Shown piece by piece: positions 27,794-36,926 of a DNA stretch of 64,000 nucleotides. The stretch is taken from NCBI GenBank assembly GCA_947462925.1, contig CANHQP010000016.1:1-64000 (forward strand). The letters run 5' to 3'. A program made the translations under genes and the position numbers. The notes below the pieces were generated by a model. It had not been told where the DNA came from. It did not search any database and worked only from the letters and a program-made list of their open reading frames with translations. This DNA comes from Flavobacteriia bacterium (GTDB lineage: Bacteria; Bacteroidota; Bacteroidia; Flavobacteriales_D; Crocinitomicaceae). The stretch's first letter is position 1. Each line of letters opens with the position of its first letter.

Positions 27794-30700
27794 TTGAAAA
27801 AAAGCATTCTTCTTTCTCTCTTTATGTTGCTCTTTTTGATGGATGCTTTCACGCAAGTGATTGATCCATTTAGTATTCGCTATCAAAATCAGCAGAAGGG
27901 CGGAATCACCATGCTTGCAAATGTTTCAGTAAGTTGCTCGAATTGTAATTCAACAACGGCTGTAGTTCCACCAACAGGTAGCGGAACCAATAATGACTTT
28001 ACGATGAATTACGTCGATATTGATAATAATTCTAGTACTTTCATGTCGTCTAGTGACAGTTTAAATCTTTCAGATTGTAGCGAAGTTTTGTGGGCTGGAT
28101 TATATTGGACAGCAAGGCTAAGCACAAATGGAACTCCTGGAGCAACAACTAATTATACCACCAGGAATCAGATAAAGTTAAAAGTCAATAATGGTGCTTA
28201 TCAATCACTTACAGCTGATGAATTATTAGACAATTCAACAGGACATCAAACTTACCACTGTTATAAAAATATCACCTCAATTGTTCAAAGCAATGGTGTG
28301 AAAGCCAGATATACAATAGCAGATTTAGTCACAAGAACTGGTATATCCGCGGTTTATGGCGGATGGACGATTGTGGTTGTTTACAGCGATGTTTATCAGT
28401 CCATGAGAAATTTGACCGTCTTTGATGGTCTGGCAAATGTAAGTACTGGAAATACAGTGACCATTCCAATCAGTGGTTTTGTAACACCACAAGTTGGACC
28501 AGTAGCTTTCGAATTAGGTGTTGTTTCACACGATGGTGACCGCGGTGAAGTGGGAGATCAACTGAGATTCAATGGTGCTGGTACTTATGTAAATGTTTCT
28601 GATGCTTTGCATACTGCAAACGATGTTTTCAATAGCACCATTGCCAATGATGGCGTTTTAACTCCATTTCGAAATCCCAGTTTCAACAATACTTTAGGAC
28701 ACGATGTAAGTATTTTTGTTCCCGTCAATACTGCATTGAATTACATCGGAAATAACTCAAGTTCTGCCAATATCCAAATTACCACTGGAGGAGAAACGAT
28801 TTTGACATCTGTGGTAACCTCCGTCATTGATGTATTTGAACCAGATTTGCGTGCTACTGTTTATGTTTCAGATTTAAATGGAGGCCAAGTAAATCCTGGT
28901 GATCAATTGGAGTATACAATTGTTGGGAAAAATATTGGCTCTGACGTTTCCTTAGGAACATTTATTACCGATACACTAGATCCAAGAACGATTTATGTAC
29001 CTAATTCATTAAGCATTACTTACGGTCAAAATCTTGGTTCAAAAACAGATGCTTTTTCAGACGATCAAGCAGAATACGATCCTGTCAATCGCGTTGTCAA
29101 AGCGAGGATTGGAACTGGTGCAAATGGCACATTAGGTGGTGCAGTTGCTAGCTCTTCAACAGGTGCAGATAGTACAGTTTTAAAGTTTCGTGTAACCGTT
29201 ATAGATGACTGCTTGATGTTTCAATGTGACCAAACACTTGAAAATAATGCTTATATCTTTGGTACGGGAAACATTTCAGGTAATACTTACAATAACAATG
29301 GTTTATCAGATTTGTATGATGCGTTAGGGTGTCCCGTCACAGCCTCTGGTATTCTCTCGGTTAATGTTGCGAGTTGTCCAATTCCTGCAATAACCTACAA
29401 TAGTCCACTTTGTGTTGGGGAAACAATACAATTTTCCATTCCTGTATCCACCAATGCCAACTTTGCTTGGACAGGTCCAAATGGCTTTAACTCTTCAGCT
29501 AATAATCCTATCATTTCAAGCGTTACACTTGCCAATCAAGGAACCTATAATGTGGAAATTACCTTTGATGGATTAGATTGTATTATAGATACTTTTGCTA
29601 CCGTTTCAATAAATATTCCGCCAGCGATACAATTGAACTCCATCACCAATGTCAATTGTTACAATGCCAATACAGGGGCAATTTCAATTACCGCAACAGG
29701 AAATGGACCATTTACTTACGCTTGGTCAAATGGCAATACAACATCAAACCCAACTGGATTAACGGCAGGTAGTTACACTGTTATTGTTACAAATTCACTT
29801 TCCTGCTCGGTTAGTCAGACTTTCAGTGTTACTCAAAATACCCAATTAGCAGGTTCAATTCAAAATCAATCCAATTACAATGGTTACAATGTCAGTTGTT
29901 TTGAAAATGTTTCTGATGGCTCTACTTTGGTTTCTGTCTCTGGTGGTTCGCCAGGATATACTTATTTATGGAGTAATGGGTTGACAACTCCATTGATTTC
30001 TGGACTTCAAAGTGGGACTTATTCTGTTGTGGTCACTGATAACTTAGGTTGTTCTTTGAATTTATCAACAACGCTAACAAAACCACCATTACTAGAAGTT
30101 CAACTTGCAGAAACAGATGTATTGTGCTTTGGAGAATCTAATGGTACTGTAACTACTTCTCCAACAGGAGGCATTGCGCCGTATTCATTTATTTGGACAA
30201 ACGGAGCAACAACACAAAATCTTTCAGGACTTCCAATCGGAATTTACACCTTGTCAATGTTGGATGCCAATAATTGCCCAGCTTCTGCAAGTACAACAAT
30301 TTCGCAGCCAGGAACTCCAATTTTAATCAGTGAATCTCATTCGGATGTCTTGTGCTATGGAAATTCGACAGGTTCTATCGATATTTCAGTTAGTGGTGGT
30401 ACGTCACCTTATACTTACAGTTGGTCGTCAGGACAATCGACTGAAGATTTAGTTTCTATCGGGAGCGGATTATTTACAGTTACAGTTACAGATAATTTGG
30501 GTTGTCAGGAAGCATTTAATGTAAATGTTCAACAACCTGCGCAAGCGCTTACTTTAGTTGAAACACACACCGATGCGCTGTGTATCGGAGGTCAGCAGGG
30601 AACCATAAATTTGCAGGTTTCTGGCGGTACAAACCCATATTTATATTCTTGGAATAATGGTTCCACCATTGAAGACCAAACTAATTTATTGGCTGGAATT

Positions 30701-32911
30701 TATACTGCGCAAGTTACAGATAACAACAATTGCCAATCATCCATTAATATTGAAATTCTAGATCCTAGCAACACAACAGTTCTTTCTGAGGTACACACAG
30801 ATGTTGCTTGTTTTTCAGGAACGACAGGTGCAATCGATTTGTCTATCACAGGAGGTTTGGCGCCTTACGTTTTCGATTGGACAAATGGCGCAATTACCGA
30901 GGATATTTTCAATCTTGCTGCAGGGAATTATGGGGTCAATGTGGTAGATTTGAATGGTTGTGGCGAGTTTTTATCGGTTCTGATTACTCAACCAAACACT
31001 TTTGTTTCGGCCACTATTTCGCAAACAAATGTGTTGTGCAGTGGCTCAAATACAGGCACGATGCAAGTAACTCCAGCAAATGGTGTTCTACCTTATACTT
31101 TTCTTTGGAGTAATGGTGAAACAAATGCTTCGATTTCTAACTTAACAGCAGGCAATTATACCGTAACTGTAACAGACTTTAATGGTTGTGCTATTTCGAT
31201 TTCTTCTCAAATTACCCAACCTCCAAGTCCTGTCTTGATTACAGAAACGATCTCGAATGTTACTTGTTTTGGAGGAAATAATGGCTCAATTCAAGTCGCA
31301 GTTGTTGGTGGAGTTCCCGGTTATTCCTACAATTGGAGCACGGGTTCAACTTCCTCATCTATTTCCACTATAGTTGCTGGAAATTATGATTTAACAGTCA
31401 CAGATCAAAACAATTGTGTTTACACCGAAAGTTATGTAGTTTCAGCGCCATCTGCGCCACTTTCATTTAACTTTGCAACGATTGACAATGTTTGTTTTGG
31501 AGGTTCATCTGGTTCAGCAACCGTTGTGATTTCAGGTGGTACGGCTCCTTATACTTCGCTTTGGGACAATTCTGTTAGTGGAATTAATTATGCCAATTTA
31601 TCTGCTGGGATTTATTCATTTCAAGCGACAGATGCAAATAGTTGTGTACTTACCGAATCCATTGAAATCTTTGAACCTACGCTAATTTCGTTGATTGATT
31701 CGGTTGTTTCTGATGTGACTTGTTATGCTTATTCTGACGGAGCTATCAATCTTACCACTGCTGGAGGAACGGCACCGTTTACTTACTTGTGGAGTTCTGG
31801 TCAAACATCAGAAGATGTTGCTAATTTGACAGCTGGAAATTACGCTGTTACTATTACAGATGCAAACAATTGTCAGAGAAATTTTGGTTTTGTGCTCATT
31901 CAACCTCCAGTTTTAGCAGCAGCTTCATCTATTGATCAACCGACTTGTTTTGGCTATGCTGATGGTACAGTTTTTACAACAGTAATTGGAGGAACGGCAC
32001 CTTTTAGTTTCCTTTGGAACAATGGTGTTACTACCGCAGACAATGTAAATATTTCACCTGGCGTTTACGATGTAACAGTTACAGATAATAACAATTGTTC
32101 TTTCACCTTGAGCACAGTATTAACGCAGCCAGCGCAAATCCAAGTTTCTTTTATAGCGGATGTTTTGGTAGGTTGTGATCCTTTGGTGGTGAATTTAACC
32201 AACGATTCTCAAGAGCAATTTTCCAGTAATTGGACTTTCGGCGACGGTACAGATGGTGTTGGAAACCAGATAGAGCACACTTTTTCTGGCGAAGGTTGTT
32301 TTGATGTCAATTTACAAATTACGGATATTGACGGTTGTACTAACAATGTAACTTACAGTGATTTTATTTGTGTGCTTGAAACGCCCGATGCGGAAATTGG
32401 ATTAAGTCCAAATTATGTTGGAATTGCCAATCCAGATGTTGAAATCACGAATCTAACCAGTGGAGCGGATACTTATAGTTGGAGTTTCGGCGATACAGAA
32501 GTTTACAATTATTTCCAACCAGGAATAGTGACTTATCCGACTTATGTCTCAGATCAATATTATGTATCGCTCATAGCATACAATGACAATGGTTGCGTAG
32601 ATTCAACGTTTAGAATTATTAATTTCGACAATAGTTTGGTCATTTATGTTCCCAATGCATTTACACCAGATGGCGATGAGTTTAATAATATTTTTAAACC
32701 CATTTTTGCTGCGCCTGTAGCTTCATACAATTTAAAAATTTACAATCGTTGGGGAGAAATTCTGTTTGAATCAAACGATACAGAAGTTGGCTGGGATGGA
32801 ACGTACAATGGCACGCTGGTGCAAGATGGGGTATACACTTGGGATATTTTAGTAACCACATTCGAAACGAGAACTTACCGCAAACAAGGAATGGTGAGCA
32901 TCTTAAAGTAA
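27794..32911 (+). CDS. SprB-repeat adhesin with type B T9SS sorting domain
   Basis: A 1,705-aa exported protein. No ATG exists between an in-frame stop at 27782 and the signal peptide, so translation most likely starts at TTG 27794, giving a KKSILLSLFMLLFLM signal ending DAFTQ. An N-terminal domain of about 340 aa is followed by a DUF11-like region (VNPGDQLEYTIVGKNIGSDV). Then come eleven SprB-type modules of about 75 aa, each with a core such as DVLCFGESNGT, a SGGxxPYxYxWSNG strand and a final ITQP. Two PKD-like domains (SNWTFGDGTDG and YSWSFGDTE) precede the gliding-motility-type C-terminal domain (YVPNAFTPDGDEFNNIFKP, then YNRWGEILFES). SprB repeats are known from the flavobacterial gliding adhesin SprB; this protein is much smaller, so a general adhesin is likelier than SprB itself. 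Confidence 0.9.
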   Translation: MKKSILLSLFMLLFLMDAFTQVIDPFSIRYQNQQKGGITMLANVSVSCSNCNSTTAVVPPTGSGTNNDFTMNYVDIDNNSSTFMSSSDSLNLSDCSEVLWAGLYWTARLSTNGTPGATTNYTTRNQIKLKVNNGAYQSLTADELLDNSTGHQTYHCYKNITSIVQSNGVKARYTIADLVTRTGISAVYGGWTIVVVYSDVYQSMRNLTVFDGLANVSTGNTVTIPISGFVTPQVGPVAFELGVVSHDGDRGEVGDQLRFNGAGTYVNVSDALHTANDVFNSTIANDGVLTPFRNPSFNNTLGHDVSIFVPVNTALNYIGNNSSSANIQITTGGETILTSVVTSVIDVFEPDLRATVYVSDLNGGQVNPGDQLEYTIVGKNIGSDVSLGTFITDTLDPRTIYVPNSLSITYGQNLGSKTDAFSDDQAEYDPVNRVVKARIGTGANGTLGGAVASSSTGADSTVLKFRVTVIDDCLMFQCDQTLENNAYIFGTGNISGNTYNNNGLSDLYDALGCPVTASGILSVNVASCPIPAITYNSPLCVGETIQFSIPVSTNANFAWTGPNGFNSSANNPIISSVTLANQGTYNVEITFDGLDCIIDTFATVSINIPPAIQLNSITNVNCYNANTGAISITATGNGPFTYAWSNGNTTSNPTGLTAGSYTVIVTNSLSCSVSQTFSVTQNTQLAGSIQNQSNYNGYNVSCFENVSDGSTLVSVSGGSPGYTYLWSNGLTTPLISGLQSGTYSVVVTDNLGCSLNLSTTLTKPPLLEVQLAETDVLCFGESNGTVTTSPTGGIAPYSFIWTNGATTQNLSGLPIGIYTLSMLDANNCPASASTTISQPGTPILISESHSDVLCYGNSTGSIDISVSGGTSPYTYSWSSGQSTEDLVSIGSGLFTVTVTDNLGCQEAFNVNVQQPAQALTLVETHTDALCIGGQQGTINLQVSGGTNPYLYSWNNGSTIEDQTNLLAGIYTAQVTDNNNCQSSINIEILDPSNTTVLSEVHTDVACFSGTTGAIDLSITGGLAPYVFDWTNGAITEDIFNLAAGNYGVNVVDLNGCGEFLSVLITQPNTFVSATISQTNVLCSGSNTGTMQVTPANGVLPYTFLWSNGETNASISNLTAGNYTVTVTDFNGCAISISSQITQPPSPVLITETISNVTCFGGNNGSIQVAVVGGVPGYSYNWSTGSTSSSISTIVAGNYDLTVTDQNNCVYTESYVVSAPSAPLSFNFATIDNVCFGGSSGSATVVISGGTAPYTSLWDNSVSGINYANLSAGIYSFQATDANSCVLTESIEIFEPTLISLIDSVVSDVTCYAYSDGAINLTTAGGTAPFTYLWSSGQTSEDVANLTAGNYAVTITDANNCQRNFGFVLIQPPVLAAASSIDQPTCFGYADGTVFTTVIGGTAPFSFLWNNGVTTADNVNISPGVYDVTVTDNNNCSFTLSTVLTQPAQIQVSFIADVLVGCDPLVVNLTNDSQEQFSSNWTFGDGTDGVGNQIEHTFSGEGCFDVNLQITDIDGCTNNVTYSDFICVLETPDAEIGLSPNYVGIANPDVEITNLTSGADTYSWSFGDTEVYNYFQPGIVTYPTYVSDQYYVSLIAYNDNGCVDSTFRIINFDNSLVIYVPNAFTPDGDEFNNIFKPIFAAPVASYNLKIYNRWGEILFESNDTEVGWDGTYNGTLVQDGVYTWDILVTTFETRTYRKQGMVSILK

Positions 32912-32920
32912 ATTGACAGC

Positions 32921-34159
32921 TTATTCGTTAATTTCGAAAATCAATTCAGAAATCACTTTTTCATCAAAATATTGCGCTGCAATTTCCTGCAATTCATTGG
33001 TGGTCAATTTGTCAATTGCACTGTAAATCTCTTGTATAGAATCGATTTGATTGAAAAGCAACAAACTTTTTCCTAAACCAAGCATAATTCCAGAATTACT
33101 GTCCAATGAAAGTGCTAAATGTCCTTTCAATTGCTCTTTGGCTTTCTTCAATTGAACTACTGACAACGCTTGTTCGCGCATGATTTTCAGTTCTTTGTAA
33201 ACCAATTTTAAGGTTTTATCCAAGTACTTTTGGTCTGTTCCGAAGTAAATGGTCCAGTAACCAATATCGGCATAAGGCGAATAATTTGCTTCAATGTTGT
33301 AAGAATAACCGTACTTTTCTCGAATCGATAAAATCAATCGTGAATTCAATGCTGGACCGCCCAAAACGTTGGTCAACAAAGTCATTCCGCGGCGAGTTTC
33401 GTCGTTGTAACCGGGAGCAATTCCACCAATCACAGCGTGTGCTTGAAAATTGGCTTCTTTAGAACGGATTTTAAATGGTTCGTATCCCGTAAAAGGTTTT
33501 GGTTGAACCATTTTCGCAGAGTGTTTCAATGGGCCATAATCTGCTTCCAAACGTTTTACTAATCGATCCAAAGGAACGTCGCCCACGAATGAAATTACGA
33601 TGTTTTCAGCGAAGAAAAAACGATTGGTGTAATGCAGTAAATCATTTCTATGAAATCCTGAAACGGATTCTTTTGTACCTAAAATATTGGTACCAAGTGG
33701 ATGATTTTTGAACAATAAAGCTTCGAAATCATCGAAAATTTTATCGCCTGGCGAATCCAAATAGGAATTGATTTCATCCAAGACGATTTCCTTTTCTTTC
33801 TGAATTTCTTTTTCAGGGAAATTAGAGTTCAACACAATGTCTGCCAACAATTCAGAAGCACGATTCAAGTGCTCTTTGGTGAAAGAAGCGTATACACAAA
33901 TTTCTTCTTTTGTCGTGTAAGCATTTAATTCTCCTCCAACAGAATCTAGGCGTGAAAGGATGTGAAGCGAACGTCTTTTCTTCGTTCCTTTGAAAATACA
34001 ATGTTCGAGGAAATGCGCCAAACCTTCTTCATTGCTTTCTTCATAGCGCGAACCGGCTAAAATAGTCACTCCTAAATGCGCAACTTGCGCTGGAGCATGC
34101 ATGTAAACCAAACGGATTCCATTGCTCAAAGAAACAATACTCGGCGTTAATTCTATCAT
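32921..34159 (-). CDS. M16 family zinc peptidase
   Basis: A 412-aa M16B-type metallopeptidase. The zinc motif HFLEH is at residues 49-53 (GLAHFLEHCIFKG), with the downstream acidic cluster EKEIVLDEIN. The C-terminal domain carries REKYGYSYNIEA, the usual R-x3-G-Y/L-x-Y substrate-binding motif. No signal peptide is visible. It is the last gene of a minus-strand operon after pdxH (8-bp gap). Unlike the other catalytic M16 genes in the window it has no adjacent inactive partner, so it may act as a homodimer, as in single-gene bacterial processing peptidases. Confidence 0.94.
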   Translation of the reverse strand: MIELTPSIVSLSNGIRLVYMHAPAQVAHLGVTILAGSRYEESNEEGLAHFLEHCIFKGTKKRRSLHILSRLDSVGGELNAYTTKEEICVYASFTKEHLNRASELLADIVLNSNFPEKEIQKEKEIVLDEINSYLDSPGDKIFDDFEALLFKNHPLGTNILGTKESVSGFHRNDLLHYTNRFFFAENIVISFVGDVPLDRLVKRLEADYGPLKHSAKMVQPKPFTGYEPFKIRSKEANFQAHAVIGGIAPGYNDETRRGMTLLTNVLGGPALNSRLILSIREKYGYSYNIEANYSPYADIGYWTIYFGTDQKYLDKTLKLVYKELKIMREQALSVVQLKKAKEQLKGHLALSLDSNSGIMLGLGKSLLLFNQIDSIQEIYSAIDKLTTNELQEIAAQYFDEKVISELIFEINE

Positions 34160-34167
34160 GCTTGGAA

Positions 34168-34812
34168 TTAAGGGTTTTTTCTAAAAACAGTCCAAGAATC
34201 GTTTTGTTTTTCAAATACGATGCGATCGTGCAAACGTGACGGTCTTCCTTGCCAAAATTCAATGGATTCTGGAACAATGAAATAACCGCCCCAATGGGGT
34301 GGACGCGGCACTTCATTTGGATATTTTTCGCTCAACGCTTCCAAACGGGATTGTAAGGATTCCCTATTTTCAAGCAAATCACTTTGGTGAGAGGCCCAAG
34401 CACCCAATTGACTTTCTCGCGGACGAGAAGCGAAATAGGCGTCGCTTGTTGCTTCGTCGATTTTATGTGCCACACCTTCAATGCGCACTTGTCGTTCTAA
34501 GACATTCCAGAAAAACAATGCGCAAATCGCAGGATTTTGATCTAAATCTTTTCCCTTTTGGCTATGGTAATTGGTGTAAAAAACAAATCCTTCTTCACTC
34601 AATTCTTTCAAATAAACGATGCGCGAACTCGGTTTTCCATCAGCACTCACAGTGGCGATAGACATCGCGTGTGGCTCTGCTTGTGTAGAATCAAACGCTT
34701 CTTTGTACCAAGTTCTAAAAAATGCCAAAGGATTGTTTCCAACATGGTCTGAAAGTACACCTTTGTCGAAATTGTGGTGATCATTGCGCATTCTGTGAAG
34801 AAAATCTTCCAT
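34168..34812 (-). CDS. pdxH: Pyridoxamine 5'-phosphate oxidase
   Basis: A 214-aa FMN-dependent oxidase that makes pyridoxal 5'-phosphate from PNP or PMP. Recognisable stretches are DGKPSSRIVYLKELSEEGF, FYTNYHSQKGKDL, ALFFWNVLERQVRIEG and the C-terminal PPHWGGYFIVPESIEFWQG with RLHDRI. It lies in an operon with the DUF4494 gene (31 bp upstream) and the M16 peptidase gene (8 bp downstream). Confidence 0.96.
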   Translation of the reverse strand: MEDFLHRMRNDHHNFDKGVLSDHVGNNPLAFFRTWYKEAFDSTQAEPHAMSIATVSADGKPSSRIVYLKELSEEGFVFYTNYHSQKGKDLDQNPAICALFFWNVLERQVRIEGVAHKIDEATSDAYFASRPRESQLGAWASHQSDLLENRESLQSRLEALSEKYPNEVPRPPHWGGYFIVPESIEFWQGRPSRLHDRIVFEKQNDSWTVFRKNP

Positions 34813-34843
34813 TTTTTGAATTTAAAATTGAATGTAGAAAAAA

Positions 34844-35476
34844 TTAATTTTCAGAATATTCATCGTCTAAATCGCTGTCGATTTCTTCTAAATCGTCAGA
34901 ATCTAGTTCGTCTTCAATTTCCTCTAAATTTTCTTCTTCTTCAAAATCATCGTCAATATCACTTCCTGGTGCAGAGTAAACACGTTTTCCAGTGGTGATG
35001 ATTGGCTCATCTTCCAACAACGGACGACGAGAAATTTCTTTGTCTAATTCTTCCGTGTATGGGAAAATATCCACAATTGGAGAAACGATAATCGAAGGAA
35101 TCAAGAAATCTACCAACATCGTTGACAAACTTTCATGCATGCGGTCGAATGCTTCTTTCACAGAATGTGCTCCAACCAAGAAGTTTTGAGACACTTTTTT
35201 CGCTTTGTCAGAATCTTCAGTTGCACTTTCGAAAGAGATTTTGCATTTGTACCAAGTATCGCTGTCTTCGTATTGGAAAATATCGTGGTAATCTGTTCTT
35301 GCAATGTTTGTTACAGTAAATTCCCCGCGGATAATTGCACCTAATTCTTCGTATATTCTCGCTTCAGCGTCTGTGAATGTCATTGCAGCCAATAAATAAG
35401 GCTCCGAAACGCGCTTAAAAGCACCATTTTCAAGTTGTTTGGTATATTTTACTTTTACCGTAAACCAATTGTTCAT
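34844..35476 (-). CDS. DUF4494 family protein with acidic tail
   Basis: A 210-aa protein. The first 150 residues, starting MNNWFTVKVKYTKQ and including MTFTDAEARIYEELG and DTWYKCKISFES, match a Bacteroidota-specific uncharacterised family (DUF4494). The last 40 residues are almost all Asp and Glu (for example DDDFEEEENLEEIEDEL), probably disordered. It heads the pdxH-M16 operon, with a TATTTTTG -7 element about 63 bp upstream. Function unknown; the conserved 'TDAEARIYEE' helix is the family's main mark. Confidence 0.82.
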   Translation of the reverse strand: MNNWFTVKVKYTKQLENGAFKRVSEPYLLAAMTFTDAEARIYEELGAIIRGEFTVTNIARTDYHDIFQYEDSDTWYKCKISFESATEDSDKAKKVSQNFLVGAHSVKEAFDRMHESLSTMLVDFLIPSIIVSPIVDIFPYTEELDKEISRRPLLEDEPIITTGKRVYSAPGSDIDDDFEEEENLEEIEDELDSDDLEEIDSDLDDEYSEN

Positions 35477-35538
35477 GTTGTGTATTTTGTTTCAGATAAC
35501 AAGCATCTGAAGGATTATAAACTCAATTTTTCGAACTA

Positions 35539-35546
35539 CAAAAATA
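35539..35546 (-). promoter_or_regulatory. -7 element for the DUF4494-pdxH-M16 operon
   Basis: Minus-strand TATTTTTG matches TAnnTTTG, implying a leader of about 55 nt before the DUF4494 start codon. Confidence 0.5.
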
Positions 35547-35670
35547 CGTAAATGATTTGTGATAAGATTGCTTTTTTTGTCAACAATTTGTGGGATTTGT
35601 TTGGGGTGGAATGTTCTCTAGATTAAAAATTAAAGATCTTTTTTATTAAATAAATTTTCGGTGGCAATAG

Positions 35671-35772
35671 TAATTCCCATAGCCCCGATAGCAGCGGCAT
35701 CTCCCGGTCCCGAGCCCGATAGCTAACGGGACGGGACGGGAATACAGCGGATAGCGGGAAATAGCTCCCAAA
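35671..35772 (+). ncRNA. Flavo-1-like structured RNA
   Basis: This GC-rich island in an AT-rich 490-bp intergenic gap reads AGCCCCGATAGCAGCGGCAT, then a self-complementary middle (TCCCGTCCCG-type arm against CGGGACGGGA), then AATACAGCGGATAGCGGGAA and ATAGCTCCC. The conserved blocks 'GAAGCGGCATC', 'ATACAGCGGATAGCGGGA' and 'TAGCTCC' around a variable hairpin are those I recall for the Flavo-1 RNA motif of Bacteroidota. The role of Flavo-1 is unknown. It lies between divergent DUF4494 and TonB-like genes, and no other feature explains it. Nearby, 35788-35816 holds a 9-bp inverted repeat. Assigned from memory, without a covariance search. Confidence 0.6.
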
Positions 35773-35966
35773 AATCTCCATTTCCATTAAGTGATTTTAT
35801 CCGTTAGAATCACTTAGCAACCAGCAAAATCTGACTTTTCACCATTTTTAAAATTCCGTTTTCAACCAAAAACGACGTTCCATTGATTCACATGCTATTT
35901 TGAACGAATCTTTGGCTAAAGTTTATTCAAACTAAAAGTGTAATTTCATTTTCTAAAGCAAGGGCT

Positions 35967-36863
35967 ATGAAACCAAATATTCCCATTCCATGTTCTGAAG
36001 ATTGGAACAAAATGAAAATCGGCCAGATTGGACGTCATTGCGGCGTTTGCGATAAATCTGTGGTGGATTTTACGAAAAAATCCCGTCATGAGATTTTGAG
36101 TTATTTGATTGAACACCGCAATGAGGAAGTTTGTGGTCACGTAAGAGTGTCGCAATTGGATTTTCGCCACGAAGATACGTTGATTGTCATCCGAGATTTG
36201 GAAAAGAAGCACCGCAACACGAATTTGTCATATTATTTACTTTCGATGGCCACTTTGTCGCTAATGGCTTGTGAATCAAATCCGAAATTGCCTTCAGTAA
36301 AACCGAAAACCGAGCAATCAAACATACTAGGAGGACTTAGTATCGATGAAACTTGTCAAAATTCAGACAAAAAAGAGAAATTCGACGTCACCAAAATCGA
36401 TAGAAAAGTCGGCCAAGAAATCCAAGTTATTGAAGGAACAGTGGATGGTGGAATGATGATTGAGCCACCTCAATACGGGGGAGCGATGGAAGTGATGTAT
36501 GAAGTTGCTGAACCAGTTCTCAAAGGTGAATTTGAGGTCGATCCAAATCCCAGAATGATAGTGGAGAAAATGCCTGAATTTCCAGGTGGAACGGAAGCAT
36601 TGATGACTTATATTCATAGCAAATTGAAATATCCAAAATGGGAAAAAAGACGAAAAATTCAAGGCACAGTTTACGCTACTTTCGTGGTAAATGAACAAGG
36701 AGAAATTACGAATCCACAAATCTTAAAATCTGTAGAAGGTTCGAAAAACTTTGATCAGGAAGTGATTCAACTATTGAACAGAATGCCACGCTGGAAACCT
36801 GGAGCAGATCGTGGTGAAATTGTTCCAGTACAATTTAATTTGCCGTTTAGGTTTCAGTTGTAG
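35967..36863 (+). CDS. TonB C-terminal domain protein (energy transducer-like)
   Basis: A 298-aa protein with three parts. The N-terminal 60 residues have Cys9 (PCSEDWNKM) and HCGVCDKSVVDFT with Cys25 and Cys28, a cysteine-containing Bacteroidota-specific segment. A hydrophobic stretch at about 88-103 (YYLLSMATLSLMA) is probably the single membrane anchor. After a proline-rich, charged linker the C-terminal 90 residues are a TonB domain (EFPGGTEALMTYI, VYATFVVNEQGEI, PRWKPG, VPVQFNLPFRF). TonB proteins pass proton-motive energy to outer membrane receptors, but no exbBD or receptor gene is adjacent, so this may be an orphan or a structural member. The N-terminal cysteines suggest a metal or redox role, which is inference. 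Confidence 0.85.
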   Translation: MKPNIPIPCSEDWNKMKIGQIGRHCGVCDKSVVDFTKKSRHEILSYLIEHRNEEVCGHVRVSQLDFRHEDTLIVIRDLEKKHRNTNLSYYLLSMATLSLMACESNPKLPSVKPKTEQSNILGGLSIDETCQNSDKKEKFDVTKIDRKVGQEIQVIEGTVDGGMMIEPPQYGGAMEVMYEVAEPVLKGEFEVDPNPRMIVEKMPEFPGGTEALMTYIHSKLKYPKWEKRRKIQGTVYATFVVNEQGEITNPQILKSVEGSKNFDQEVIQLLNRMPRWKPGADRGEIVPVQFNLPFRFQL

Positions 36864-36914
36864 TAGGCTTTTGGAGTTATATTTTCAATTCCTTTTAATT
36901 GTTTAACTTTCCTT

Positions 36915-36922
36915 TACCTTTG
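36915..36922 (+). promoter_or_regulatory. -7 element for mnmD, implying a very short or absent leader
   Basis: TACCTTTG matches TAnnTTTG and ends only 4 bp before the mnmD ATG. If used, transcription would start at or just past the ATG, so either the mRNA is leaderless or this match is not the promoter. Confidence 0.4.
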
Positions 36923-36926
36923 TGCT

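Noticed and set aside
27794-32911. The gliding adhesin SprB itself
   Set aside because: SprB of Flavobacterium is several times larger and sits in a sprBCDF cluster; here only the repeat type is shared and no such cluster is present.
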